A stretch of DNA of 64,000 nt from Brevibacillus antibioticus. GTDB taxonomy: Bacteria > Bacillota > Bacilli > Brevibacillales > Brevibacillaceae. Where the stretch lies: assembly GCF_005217615.1 (NCBI RefSeq), contig NZ_SZNK01000001.1, positions 122,001 to 186,000 on the forward strand, in the 5' to 3' direction. Position 1 is the first letter of the stretch. Each line of letters begins with the position of its first letter. A program made the position numbers and the translations under genes. Of this stretch, positions 26,981-36,806 are shown piece by piece. The notes below the pieces were generated by a model. The model ran no database searches. It was given only the letters and a program-made list of their open reading frames with translations, and was not told where the DNA came from.

Positions 26981-27937
26981 TTACTTCGCCAGGATTTCAG
27001 GAATCTTTTGCAGGAGCCATTCTCTTGTTGTCGCATCACTACTAGATTTTTCGATGTCGATAAAGTAGACATATCCGTTTTTCACCGCAGGGAGGTCTTT
27101 CCAGATGCGTGATTTTAGCAACTCCTGCGTTGATTTCTCAGCTTCCTCACTCGGCGTATTCAGAATAAAGATACGATCTCCCGCTATTTCGGGCAAACGT
27201 TCCACGGAAATGAGCTCAAATCCTTTTTGTGCATCGAGTACTCCCTGAATGGGAGCAGTGGGCTTGAATCCGTTCGTATCGTAGAGGACTTGGGAAAGCC
27301 CTGTTCTTGCCATGACAAACAGCCGATCACCCGGATAATAGGTAAAGACGGAAGCGGTTTCCCCTTCTTTCATGCTGCCAGACTCCTTCAGCTTCTTCCA
27401 CATCTCCTCCGATTGGCGCTTGTAATCGGCAAGCCATTTCGTAGCTTCCTCCGGTTTCCCAAGAATATCACCGAGTTGGGTCATCCGCTCTTCCAACGGC
27501 GCGAATGTATCAAAAATGACGGTAGGGGCGATTTTGGCTAGCTGTTCATATTCTTTTTCTTCGGTATTTGCGTTGATAATCAGGTCGGGCTGTAATTCCA
27601 GGACCTTTTCGAAATTAATGGGAAAACCGACATTTTCGACATCGTGCAGTTGGTCTTCAAAGATTTGGTTGGCGTACCCGAATCCCCCAATCGGCTTCAC
27701 GCCCAACGCGAGCATATCGCCAAATGTCTCACCGGAATAGATGATTCGTGTAGGGGAGACCGGGATGTTGCCTGCATGCCCGAGATAATCCGTATATGGA
27801 CGCGTCTGGCTTTTCTGACTTGCCTCGCTGCTTGTTGCGTTCGTTGCTTGCGAAGCAGATGGGCTGCATCCGATGAGCAAGCTGCCAGCCAGTACGAAGA
27901 TTCCTAACGTTCCGCTTATGTTGCGCATTTGTTTCAT
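26981..27937 (-). CDS. Iron-siderophore ABC transporter binding lipoprotein (1)
   Basis: 318 residues. Lipoprotein signal LAGSLLIGCS with Cys near residue 24, then a FecB/FatB-type binding domain with RIIYSGETFGDMLALG near residue 64 and LQPDLIINANTEEKEYEQ near residue 115. It captures a ferric siderophore outside the cell. The ribosome binding site is GGAGG before ATG at 27937, and a perfect Fur box is upstream. It is divergent from the second binding protein, and its domain is paralogous to the sensor domain of regulator 1. Confidence 0.9.
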   Translation of the reverse strand: MKQMRNISGTLGIFVLAGSLLIGCSPSASQATNATSSEASQKSQTRPYTDYLGHAGNIPVSPTRIIYSGETFGDMLALGVKPIGGFGYANQIFEDQLHDVENVGFPINFEKVLELQPDLIINANTEEKEYEQLAKIAPTVIFDTFAPLEERMTQLGDILGKPEEATKWLADYKRQSEEMWKKLKESGSMKEGETASVFTYYPGDRLFVMARTGLSQVLYDTNGFKPTAPIQGVLDAQKGFELISVERLPEIAGDRIFILNTPSEEAEKSTQELLKSRIWKDLPAVKNGYVYFIDIEKSSSDATTREWLLQKIPEILAK

Positions 27938-27980
27938 TTCTATTTTCCTCCAGTGTTCGTTTGAATCTGTTTGCTATCAA

Positions 27981-27995
27981 TGATAATCATTATCA
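27981..27995 (-). promoter_or_regulatory. Perfect Fur box of binding lipoprotein 1
   Basis: TGATAATCATTATCA is an exact 7-1-7 Fur site, 44 bases before the minus-strand start codon. Confidence 0.88.
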
Positions 27996-28156
27996 GATAT
28001 AGCATACCAGCTCAATGGACAAACGTCAGATACTCATCATTGATTTTGTACAAAGGGAAGGATTTCACACGGAGAGTTGTGGAGTTTGGACAAAAAATAA
28101 TGGAGAAAATGTATTGTCAGATAGAGAGGAAACAAATATGATCAGGATGCAAAATG

Positions 28157-28171
28157 TGAGAATGAGAATCA
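28157..28171 (+). promoter_or_regulatory. Fur-box-like site of binding lipoprotein 2
   Basis: TGAGAATGAGAATCA matches the Fur consensus at 11 of 14 informative positions. It is followed by a second partial match (ATAATCA), about 40 bases before the plus-strand lipoprotein start. Confidence 0.6.
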
Positions 28172-28210
28172 ATTAGATAATCATCAACAGATGTGAGAGA
28201 GGGTAGAAAG

Positions 28211-29185
28211 ATGGTCAGAACGGTTCGAAATGCAGGATTGGCATGGATGGCATTATTATTGATCATGATGCTCGTGTTAACTGCTTGTGCAGAAAAAGCA
28301 GCGGGGCCAACATCCACTGAGCAGAAAGTATCGACAGAAAACACCGCTGCGAAAACCAAAGTGGTGAAAGACGCCTATGGCGATGTAGAGATTCCAGTAA
28401 AGCCACAGCGGGTAGCGGCCATTTATCAGGAGGACTTTTTGACAGCACTGGGTGTGACCCCGGTAGTCCAGTGGTATCACCCGGCGTGGGGTAAACAGGA
28501 TTACCTCGGTCTGGACGTGCCGCTTTTTGATATTACAGGAAGTATGGAAGCGTTACTTGCAGCCAATCCGGATATCATCATTGTGGATGGCTACGCTGAT
28601 CCCAAGAAATACGAGGAATTCAGCAAGGTAGCCCCTACGTACAAGCTGCCGGATGAACTCCGTAACGACACGATTGGAAGACTCAAGAAAATCGCCGAGG
28701 TACTAGGCGTTCCAGAAAAAGCAGACGAAGCGATCCAAAAGTACAAGGAGAAAATTGCGGATACCAAGGCAAAGCTGGGAAAGGCGATTGGCAATGAAAC
28801 AGTGGCTGTCATTCGTTTGAATGTGGGAAGTAAGCCGAATTTGGCCCTCTTCGGAGATGGCAATGTTTATACAGGCATGCTTTATAAGGAGCTGGGCCTT
28901 ACGCCGTATTCCGCTGCCAAAAATCAGGAAACCCACGTGGTATTATCAGAAGAAGCCATCCCGGCTATCGATGCAGACCATATCATTGTGTTCCCGTCGA
29001 ACGGTACGTGGACTTCCGAAGAAAACAAGGATGCGCTCAAGATTTTGGAGAGTCCCATCTGGAAATCTGTCCCTGCTGTGAAAAACGGTCATGTCTACCC
29101 AATGGAGCGGACACATTGGCAATCTGGTGCCATGCTGGCCAATATGAAGAAGGCAGACGACTTGGTCAAAGCGTTTGTAAAATAA
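28211..29185 (+). CDS. Iron-siderophore ABC transporter binding lipoprotein (2)
   Basis: 324 residues. Lipoprotein signal ending LVLTACAE, then a FecB-type domain with EDFLTALGVTPVVQWYHPAW near residue 76 and NPDIIIVDGYADPKKYEEF. It is a different ligand type from lipoprotein 1. The downstream AraC regulator carries a near copy of the same signature (EDYLLALGIRPVVQWAHTYW). I preferred ATG at 28211 over the GTG at 28193 because GAGAGGG is correctly spaced from it. It is followed by a terminator. Confidence 0.9.
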   Translation: MVRTVRNAGLAWMALLLIMMLVLTACAEKAAGPTSTEQKVSTENTAAKTKVVKDAYGDVEIPVKPQRVAAIYQEDFLTALGVTPVVQWYHPAWGKQDYLGLDVPLFDITGSMEALLAANPDIIIVDGYADPKKYEEFSKVAPTYKLPDELRNDTIGRLKKIAEVLGVPEKADEAIQKYKEKIADTKAKLGKAIGNETVAVIRLNVGSKPNLALFGDGNVYTGMLYKELGLTPYSAAKNQETHVVLSEEAIPAIDADHIIVFPSNGTWTSEENKDALKILESPIWKSVPAVKNGHVYPMERTHWQSGAMLANMKKADDLVKAFVK

Positions 29186-29198
29186 TCGAGTTCAGGAG

Positions 29199-29239
29199 AG
29201 AAAGCGTGTCATATCGGTGATGCGCTTTCTTTTTTTTTT
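29199..29239 (+). terminator. Terminator after binding lipoprotein 2
   Basis: AGAAAGCG (29199-29206) pairs with CGCTTTCT (29223-29230), then a run of nine or more T. Confidence 0.9.
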
Positions 29240-29250
29240 ATTGGTGGAGC

Positions 29251-29299
29251 TTGTCGTCGGGGTGTTAACTCATTATAATAAAAATGATAATCATTCTCA
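29251..29299 (+). promoter_or_regulatory. SigA promoter and Fur box of regulator 2
   Basis: TTGTCG (29251-29256), 17 bases, then a perfect TATAAT (29274-29279). A 14 of 15 match to the Fur box, TGATAATCATTCTCA, lies at 29285-29299 over the expected transcription start. This geometry predicts direct iron repression. It also argues that translation starts downstream at 29317. Confidence 0.75.
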
Positions 29300-29316
29300 C
29301 GATAAGGATGAGGGAG

Positions 29317-30909
29317 ATGAATAACGAAGCATTCGGGGCCAAACTATCTCCACCATCATTCTTTGCCATGACGGCCATCCAAAAGGTCAATGTGGAAAGA
29401 TGGCAGGACTATCAAGAGCTGGAAGACTACATGATGATTGTAGCAACAGATGGAGAAGGGCTCGTGGAAATCGAATCGTCGACCTATAGGTTCACTCGGG
29501 AGCGGTGCTGGATTGCAGCACCGCGTCAGAACGTTCGGATCAGTTGCACGGGTCACGTTCTCGACTACTATTCGCTTACTTTTCGTGTCGTCCACACAGA
29601 AGCTCCGACAAAGGAACAAGCTTCCGAGGCATTTTTCTGTCTGGGGGAGTTGACCTGCACGCCTTTTTCACGTGTCGTTGAATCGATTGCGGAGATTTAC
29701 AAGCATCGCGAGGCCACGGAGGCGCTGCAACGATTTTATAATCACGTGCGGTTTGAGGAATTGCTATGTGTTTTGGCCCAGCAAAATATGCCAGGCAAAA
29801 CAACGTTGGACGCGAGGAGAGCAGTTGAACGTTCGATTGCATATGTAGAGAAACACTATCAAGAGCGGCTGACCGTAGACCAGCTAGCACACGAAGCGAA
29901 TGTGCCACGTTGGCGATATACGCAGCTCTTCAAGGAAATGACGGGAGAAATACCACTCGATTACATGAATCAGCTGCGGATCAATCGGGCGAAGCAACTC
30001 CTGCTCATGACAGGTGATCGGATCAACGAGATTGCCCAAAACGTCGGATTCAACAGCGAGTATTATTTCAATCGCCGTTTTAAGCAGAGCGTAGGGCTCG
30101 CACCAGGAAAATATCGCAACATTCATCGGGATGATTTACGAGTCGTCTCTCTTTATATGGAGGATTATTTGCTGGCCCTTGGCATTCGACCAGTCGTTCA
30201 ATGGGCGCATACATATTGGGGGCAGCAGGACTACTTGGGCTTGCATGATGTACCGACGTACGATGTGCTAACTGATGACGTGCAGCTCTTGTCCAGTCGT
30301 GCCCCAGATGTCATTATGCTTCGGGAGTGCACAGGCTGGAAGGCGGATGTGTATGCCCAATGTGCCCGGATTGCCCTTACATGCGTAATTCGGCAGTTCG
30401 GCTCAGAGTGGCGAAAAACATTGCGCACCCTCGGTGATCGGTTGGGGCGAAATGAATTGGCAGAGCGGTCAATCGAGCAGTATGAACAAAAAGTGCGTGC
30501 TGCCAAAAATATAATGGGACGCGGTCTCAAAGGGCAGAAGGTAGCCTTCTTGCGCATATCGGCCGATCAAATCCTCGTGGAGAAAAACTACACATCGCAG
30601 GTGTTGTTTCAAGATTTGGAAATGGAGCCGGCCTTGCTGGTAAAAAAACAATTTGCCAAGCAGGTGAGGGAAGGGGTATCGTGGGAAGAGTTGTCTACGC
30701 TGGATGCCGATCATATTTTTTTCGCCTTTGACAAATGGCATCAGGGAAAAACAGATGCCGAACAGCTACAGCTCAACCATCCCGTGTGGCAAGAGCTTTC
30801 TGCTGTCCAAAGCAAGCGTGCGTACCAGGTGGATTTCATGACCTGGATGAATCACGGTGTGATCGCCAATGGGAAAAAAGTCGATGATGTCCTCAAGGTG
30901 TTAGCATAA
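29317..30909 (+). CDS. AraC-family regulator fused to a siderophore-binding-protein domain (2)
   Basis: 530 residues. N-terminal cupin-like region to about 150, AraC DNA-binding domain at about 168-268 (AVERSIAYVEKHYQERLTVD, EIAQNVGFNSEYYFNRRF) and a C-terminal FecB-type domain at about 275-530. The sensor signature EDYLLALGIRPVVQW followed by YWGQQDYLGL is shared with binding lipoprotein 2, so the pair probably recognises the same siderophore. ATG at 29317 is chosen because the Fur box overlaps the longer frame from 29284. Confidence 0.9.
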   Translation: MNNEAFGAKLSPPSFFAMTAIQKVNVERWQDYQELEDYMMIVATDGEGLVEIESSTYRFTRERCWIAAPRQNVRISCTGHVLDYYSLTFRVVHTEAPTKEQASEAFFCLGELTCTPFSRVVESIAEIYKHREATEALQRFYNHVRFEELLCVLAQQNMPGKTTLDARRAVERSIAYVEKHYQERLTVDQLAHEANVPRWRYTQLFKEMTGEIPLDYMNQLRINRAKQLLLMTGDRINEIAQNVGFNSEYYFNRRFKQSVGLAPGKYRNIHRDDLRVVSLYMEDYLLALGIRPVVQWAHTYWGQQDYLGLHDVPTYDVLTDDVQLLSSRAPDVIMLRECTGWKADVYAQCARIALTCVIRQFGSEWRKTLRTLGDRLGRNELAERSIEQYEQKVRAAKNIMGRGLKGQKVAFLRISADQILVEKNYTSQVLFQDLEMEPALLVKKQFAKQVREGVSWEELSTLDADHIFFAFDKWHQGKTDAEQLQLNHPVWQELSAVQSKRAYQVDFMTWMNHGVIANGKKVDDVLKVLA

Positions 30910-30965
30910 ATGTACACGCAATTGTCCATTGACACTATTTTCATGCATCGCCTAAAATCTATATG

Positions 30966-30980
30966 TGATAATAAGAATCA
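30966..30980 (+). promoter_or_regulatory. Fur-box-like site upstream of the FecCD permeases
   Basis: TGATAATAAGAATCA matches the Fur consensus at 12 of 14 informative positions, 49 bases before the first permease start. Confidence 0.65.
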
Positions 30981-31028
30981 ATATCACCAACACCTCAGCT
31001 CCAAACTAACGAAAAAAAGGTGGCACGT

Positions 31029-32084
31029 ATGAGTCAACATGCACATTCCCCGATTGAGGGGAATAACGGAAAGCCGGTTGCGTTTCGCTCTCGCCCTTGG
31101 GCAGCGACGCTCATTTTGACCGGCGGGGTTTTCGCATTAATACTGGGGATGTTTTTGTCTGTGTCATTTGGAGCAGCCGACATCCACTTTGCTGTTGTAT
31201 GGGAAGCTATTTTTCAATTTAATCCTGATAGTACGCAACACCAAATTATTCAGGAGATTCGTTTGCCGCGTCTGCTCGGTGGGGCAATGGTCGGGGCCAG
31301 CCTTGCTGTTGCAGGTGCTATCATGCAAGGGATGACACGCAACCCGTTGGCAGACTCTGGACTGCTTGGCTTGAACGCAGGTGCCGGGTTTGTTTTGGCA
31401 TTATGCTTTGCTTTTTTCCCGGGGCTGCCGTTCATGTACCTGATTCTCTACAGCTTTTTGGGTGCTGGTGTAGGGGCAGGTATGGTCTACGGGATTGGTT
31501 CCTTGGCAAAAGGTGGCTTGACTCCGGTGCGCCTCGTTTTGGCGGGTGCCGCATTGACCGCGCTGTTGTCCGCGTTAAGCGAAGGGATTGCTCTTTACTT
31601 TAAAATTGGACAGGATTTAGCCTTCTGGTATGCAGGTGGTGTGGCGGGAACCAAATGGTTTCAGCTCGAAGTCATGTTTCCGTGGATTGTCGCAGCTCTT
31701 ATTGGAGCGATGATGTTGTCGCGTTCCATCACGATGCTCAGTCTTGGCGAAGATGTTGCGAAAGGATTGGGTCAGCGCACGGCGTTAGTGAAACTGGCAG
31801 GCATGATCATCGTCCTGATTTTGGCTGGATCAGCAGTTGCCGTTGTTGGGGCTGTAGGTTTTGTTGGATTGATCGTTCCGCATTTGACCCGTTATTTGGT
31901 TGGAGTCGATTACCGATGGATCATTCCTTGCTCAGCTATTTTGGGCAGCTTGCTCGTCGTTTTCGCCGATTTGGCAGCAAGAATGGTAAATCCTCCGTAT
32001 GAGACGCCGTTAGGGGCACTTATTGCGCTAATCGGTGTTCCGTTCTTCCTTTACTTGGCGCGTAAAGAAAGAAGGGAGATGTAA
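31029..32084 (+). CDS. FecCD-family iron-siderophore permease (1)
   Basis: 351 residues with about ten membrane helices. FecCD signatures are visible: EIRLPRLLGGAMVGASLAVAG, MTRNPLADSGLLGLNAGAG and GFVGLIVPHLTRYLVG near the end. The start at 31029 is preceded by AAAGGTGG; the GTG at 31020 is less likely. It forms a heterodimeric channel with the next gene, whose ATG overlaps this gene's TAA. Confidence 0.93.
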   Translation: MSQHAHSPIEGNNGKPVAFRSRPWAATLILTGGVFALILGMFLSVSFGAADIHFAVVWEAIFQFNPDSTQHQIIQEIRLPRLLGGAMVGASLAVAGAIMQGMTRNPLADSGLLGLNAGAGFVLALCFAFFPGLPFMYLILYSFLGAGVGAGMVYGIGSLAKGGLTPVRLVLAGAALTALLSALSEGIALYFKIGQDLAFWYAGGVAGTKWFQLEVMFPWIVAALIGAMMLSRSITMLSLGEDVAKGLGQRTALVKLAGMIIVLILAGSAVAVVGAVGFVGLIVPHLTRYLVGVDYRWIIPCSAILGSLLVVFADLAARMVNPPYETPLGALIALIGVPFFLYLARKERREM

Positions 32085-33118
32085 TGATGCAGCAAATGGT
32101 TTCCCATTACCAAACCCGCAAAAGAAATAGAGGATTTGCGGTTATGACGATACTCGCTATCCTCATTTTCATCGCGTTTATCATCAGTATGAACACAGGC
32201 TACATACGATTGTCACCAAGCGATCTGCTGCTGACGCTAATCGGTTCTGGCACAGACAAACAAAGCTTGATCTTGTTTGAATTCCGCTTGCCGCGGATTG
32301 TGATTTCCCTCCTGATTGGGGCAGGACTTGCCGTATCCGGGTGTGTGATTCAAGGGATTTCCCGCAACGCGTTGGCTGAACCTGGTATTTTAGGGATCAA
32401 CGCTGGTGCTGGCTTGATGGTGATGCTGTTCATTTCGTTTTATCCATCAACGTCTGCGGCACCTGTTTTTTTGTTGCCAGTGTTGGCGTTGCTTGGAGCC
32501 AGCGTGACAGCAGCGCTAATCTTCGCCTTGTCTTATAAAAGGCACAAGGGATTGTCTCCGACCCGTATTGTATTGACGGGGATTGCCGTGGCGGCTGGGA
32601 TGAGTGCCGCGATGATCGTCTTGACGCTGAAGCTGAGCCCGGACAAGTACCAGTTTGTGGCGACTTGGCTCGCAGGAAGTATCTGGGGGACCAACTGGAA
32701 GTTCGTTCTTTCATTGCTGCCCTGGATCGCCATTTTAATCCCTTATGTTTTTTACAATGCACGTGTCATGAACGTGCTCAATTTGGGAGAAGAGTTGGCG
32801 AAAGGCTTGGGTGCCCCTGTTGCCAAAGAGCAATTGAAGCTGCTGGCTGCCGCTGTCGGGCTTGCCGCTTCCTGCGTGGCAGTGAGTGGGGGCATCGGTT
32901 TTGTCGGGTTGATCGGTCCGCATTTGGCCCGCAGACTAGTAGGGCCCAAGCACGAGCTGCTTTTGCCAACATCAGCGCTGGCGGGGGCGCTATTGGTCAT
33001 CGTGGCTGATACCATCGGACGCTGGATCATGCAACCGTCAGAGATTCCGACTGGTATCGTAGTAGCCGTTATCGGTGCTCCGTATTTCTTGTACTTGCTG
33101 GCCTGTTCAAAAGCATAG
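32084..33118 (+). CDS. FecCD-family iron-siderophore permease (2)
   Basis: 344 residues, about ten membrane helices, with EFRLPRIVISLLIGAGLAVSG, SRNALAEPGILGINAGAG and GFVGLIGPHLARRLVG. It is paralogous to the preceding permease and overlaps it by one base (TAATG). No ATPase gene follows, so an ATPase encoded elsewhere must drive transport. That is known for several Bacillus siderophore systems. Confidence 0.93.
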   Translation: MMQQMVSHYQTRKRNRGFAVMTILAILIFIAFIISMNTGYIRLSPSDLLLTLIGSGTDKQSLILFEFRLPRIVISLLIGAGLAVSGCVIQGISRNALAEPGILGINAGAGLMVMLFISFYPSTSAAPVFLLPVLALLGASVTAALIFALSYKRHKGLSPTRIVLTGIAVAAGMSAAMIVLTLKLSPDKYQFVATWLAGSIWGTNWKFVLSLLPWIAILIPYVFYNARVMNVLNLGEELAKGLGAPVAKEQLKLLAAAVGLAASCVAVSGGIGFVGLIGPHLARRLVGPKHELLLPTSALAGALLVIVADTIGRWIMQPSEIPTGIVVAVIGAPYFLYLLACSKA

Positions 33119-33138
33119 TTTCGCAAATGGTGGATATA

Positions 33139-33184
33139 GCGAGCGTTTTCCCGTCTAGTTACGAGGGAGACGCTCGTTTTTGTA
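33139..33184 (+). terminator. Terminator after the FecCD permeases
   Basis: GCGAGCGT with TTTTCCC pairs with GGGAGA plus CGCTCGT, followed by TTTTTG, 20 bases after the stop codon. Confidence 0.85.
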
Positions 33185-33317
33185 TACAGCGAAGTTGCGA
33201 TCAGGCAATTTGGGAATTGAAAAGAGGGAAATGTTGGAGGACAATGGGGAGAAGAAGCAACCGCCTTGTGTTTGTTATAATAACAGCATGAGCATGTATC
33301 GGGACAAGAAGGAGTAA

Positions 33318-34358
<1,041 letters not shown>

Positions 34359-34394
34359 AAGCGGTTGTTCAAAAAGTTGAGGAGTGAAAAAGCC

Positions 34395-35468
34395 ATGTGG
34401 ACTAACAATCCGATCACTTCGCGTTTCCATTTGAAATGGCCGATTATTCAGGCGCCAATGGCAGGGGGAGCGACAACACCCGCCTTGGTAGCCGCTGTCT
34501 CAGAAGCAGGGGGGCTCGGAACGCTCGGTGCCGCCTATATGTCTCCTGAGCAGATTCGTGAAGCGATCAAGTCTATTCGCGCGTTAACGGACAAACCGTT
34601 TGGGGTAAATCTGTTTATTCCCGAAGATTTCTATGCCGACCAGCCGATCGCAGAAGGTGTTGCCCAGGCAATGAATGATGCGCGAGATCGATTGGGCATT
34701 CCGCACAATCCACAGGTAACGCAATTTACAGAGTCTTTTGCTGAGCAGATGGCTGTTGTCCTAGAGGAGGTGCCCGCCGTTTTCAGCTTTACCTTTGGTA
34801 TTCTGGATCATCGCTTGATGGCAGAGCTGAAGCAGCGGGGAATCACTGTTATCGGAACAGCGACGACCGTTCGTGAGGCGATTGCATTGGAAGCAAGCGG
34901 AGTCGATATGATTTCTGCCCAAGGCAGCGAAGCAGGCGGGCACCGTGGTTCCTTTTTACCGGATTCACCAAGCAATATGATTGGAACCATGGCGCTCGTC
35001 CCGCAAATCGTGGACCGTGTCAAGATTCCCGTAATCGCGGCTGGAGGAATCATGGATGGGCGAGGGATCGCAGCAGCACTCGCGCTCGGGGCACAGGCGG
35101 CACAGCTCGGAACGGCCTTTCTGACGTGCAAGGAGAGCGGAGCACATGCCCTGCACAAGAAAGCCATTCTGGAGACGAGGGAAGAGTCCATCGTGATGAC
35201 ACGTGCTTTTTCTGGAAAATGGGCAAGGGGCATTCAAAATGAGTTTATGACAACGCTCGCCCCACTTGATCACGAGCTCCCGACCTATCCGGTTCAAAAT
35301 GCCCTGACGAAAGACATTCGAGCCGCTGCGGGCAAGCAGCAGCAACGTGCGTACATGTCGATGTGGGCGGGGCAGGCAGCTCCACTCAGCCAGGAAATCA
35401 GCGCGAGTGAGCTCATTGAAAAGCTGGCAGCGGAGACGACGAGAATTTGCAGCAATCTGGGGCAATGA
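34395..35468 (+). CDS. Nitronate monooxygenase family protein
   Basis: 357 residues, TIM-barrel FMN enzyme. PIIQAPMAGGATTPALVAAV near the N terminus, a catalytic-histidine region SAQGSEAGGHRG near residue 185 and IAAGGIMDGRGIAAALALGA for phosphate binding are typical of nitronate monooxygenase. The family oxidises nitronates such as propionate 3-nitronate. ATG at 34395 follows GAGGAG; the TTG at 34365 is not needed. It is 36 bases after the VOC-Nudix stop. Confidence 0.9.
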   Translation: MWTNNPITSRFHLKWPIIQAPMAGGATTPALVAAVSEAGGLGTLGAAYMSPEQIREAIKSIRALTDKPFGVNLFIPEDFYADQPIAEGVAQAMNDARDRLGIPHNPQVTQFTESFAEQMAVVLEEVPAVFSFTFGILDHRLMAELKQRGITVIGTATTVREAIALEASGVDMISAQGSEAGGHRGSFLPDSPSNMIGTMALVPQIVDRVKIPVIAAGGIMDGRGIAAALALGAQAAQLGTAFLTCKESGAHALHKKAILETREESIVMTRAFSGKWARGIQNEFMTTLAPLDHELPTYPVQNALTKDIRAAAGKQQQRAYMSMWAGQAAPLSQEISASELIEKLAAETTRICSNLGQ

Positions 35469-35501
35469 AGCCACGCCACGCTACAAACGGAGGAAATCAA
35501 A

Positions 35502-36665
35502 GTGAACCAGGAATACGCGCTTAAGGGGAAACTTGTCGCAGATGGACAGGAATTGCATAATGGTCTTGTAGTCGTGGGAAATGGAACGATCACCTATGCT
35601 GGCAAGGCTGATGAGTATGGAAAAGCTTTGCCAGATCATGTGGTGACAGTAGAGGATGGCTGGATTTGTCCTGGATTCGTCGATATGCACATGCATGGGA
35701 TTGACGGATACGACACGATGGACGGGACACCGGAATCCCTTCAGGCCATCTCGACTGCACTCGCGCGGCATGGGGTGACGTCTTTTTTGGCGACGACGAT
35801 GACGGCTCCCTATGTTCAATTGGAGCAGGTACTGGTAAACATCGCGCAGAACAGCAGGGAAGGGCTTCCGGCGGCACAAGTGATCGGTATCCATCTGGAA
35901 GGCCCGTGGATCAATCCTCGTTACAAGGGAGCGCAAAAGGAAGAGAACATCGCGATACCCAAGCTCGATGCCGTGCAAAAGCTCTACGGACTTTCAGAAG
36001 GTCTGATCAAGGTCGTGACGATTGCGCCTGAACAACCGGAAGCACTTGAAGCGATTGCTTGGTTAAAAGAACGCAATGTCATCGTGTCTGCTGGACATAC
36101 AGGCGCTACGTTTGCCCAAGCGACGGAAGCGGTAGATGCAGGCGTACGCCATTTTACACACTGCTTCAATGCCATGACAGGGCTGCATCATCGGGAGCCG
36201 GGGGTAGTGGGTGCTGCGATGTATCATGAGCAGTTGAGCACAGAGCTGATCGCAGATGGCATCCATGTGCATCCGGCAGTCATGAAGATTTTGTATCGGG
36301 TCAAAACGGCAGAACGGCTCGCGCTCGTCAGCGATTCCATGCGAGCAGCGGCGATGGGCGAAGGGACGTACGACCTTGGTGGACAAGAGGTTCACGTTCA
36401 CGACAATCAGGCGAAGCTCGCAGATGGGACACTTGCTGGAAGCATCCTGACGCTGAATCGAGCGGTCGGCAATATGGTTACGCTGAGTGGTGTGAGTTTA
36501 CCGGATGCAGTGGAAATGGCTTCACTGACGCCAGCAAGCATCCTTGGCTTTGGCGAGCGTAAAGGACGTCTGACGGCAGGGTATGATGCGGATATTACGG
36601 TATTGAATACACAATTTGACGTGATCATGACTTTCGTTTCGGGTAAAGAAGTTTATCACCAGTGA
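35502..36665 (+). CDS. nagA: N-acetylglucosamine-6-phosphate deacetylase
   Basis: 387 residues, amidohydrolase superfamily. Metal-site and substrate motifs are in order: DMHMHGIDGYDTMDGTPESL, HLEGPWINPRYKGAQ, AGHTGATFAQA, HCFNAMTGLHHREPG and the catalytic Asp in LVSDSMRAAAMGEG. It turns GlcNAc-6-phosphate into glucosamine-6-phosphate and acetate in amino-sugar recycling. GTG start at 35502 follows GGAGGAAA. NagB is not in the window. Confidence 0.95.
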   Translation: MNQEYALKGKLVADGQELHNGLVVVGNGTITYAGKADEYGKALPDHVVTVEDGWICPGFVDMHMHGIDGYDTMDGTPESLQAISTALARHGVTSFLATTMTAPYVQLEQVLVNIAQNSREGLPAAQVIGIHLEGPWINPRYKGAQKEENIAIPKLDAVQKLYGLSEGLIKVVTIAPEQPEALEAIAWLKERNVIVSAGHTGATFAQATEAVDAGVRHFTHCFNAMTGLHHREPGVVGAAMYHEQLSTELIADGIHVHPAVMKILYRVKTAERLALVSDSMRAAAMGEGTYDLGGQEVHVHDNQAKLADGTLAGSILTLNRAVGNMVTLSGVSLPDAVEMASLTPASILGFGERKGRLTAGYDADITVLNTQFDVIMTFVSGKEVYHQ

Positions 36666-36682
36666 AAATAGTTTCTTAATAG

Positions 36683-36720
36683 AAAAAAGCAGTCCAAGGT
36701 CGTACTTGGATTGCTTTTTT
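36683..36720 (+). terminator. Terminator after nagA
   Basis: AAAAAAGCAGTCCAAG pairs with CTTGGATTGCTTTTTT over GTCGTA, giving a symmetric hairpin usable in both directions. Confidence 0.9.
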
Positions 36721-36806
36721 AAGATAGGGAAAATTTTAAATTTATAGGGAAATTGAACGTTTTTCTCTTCATAAATCAACTTGTCGGGAGCTGGAATGAA
36801 TCGGAT

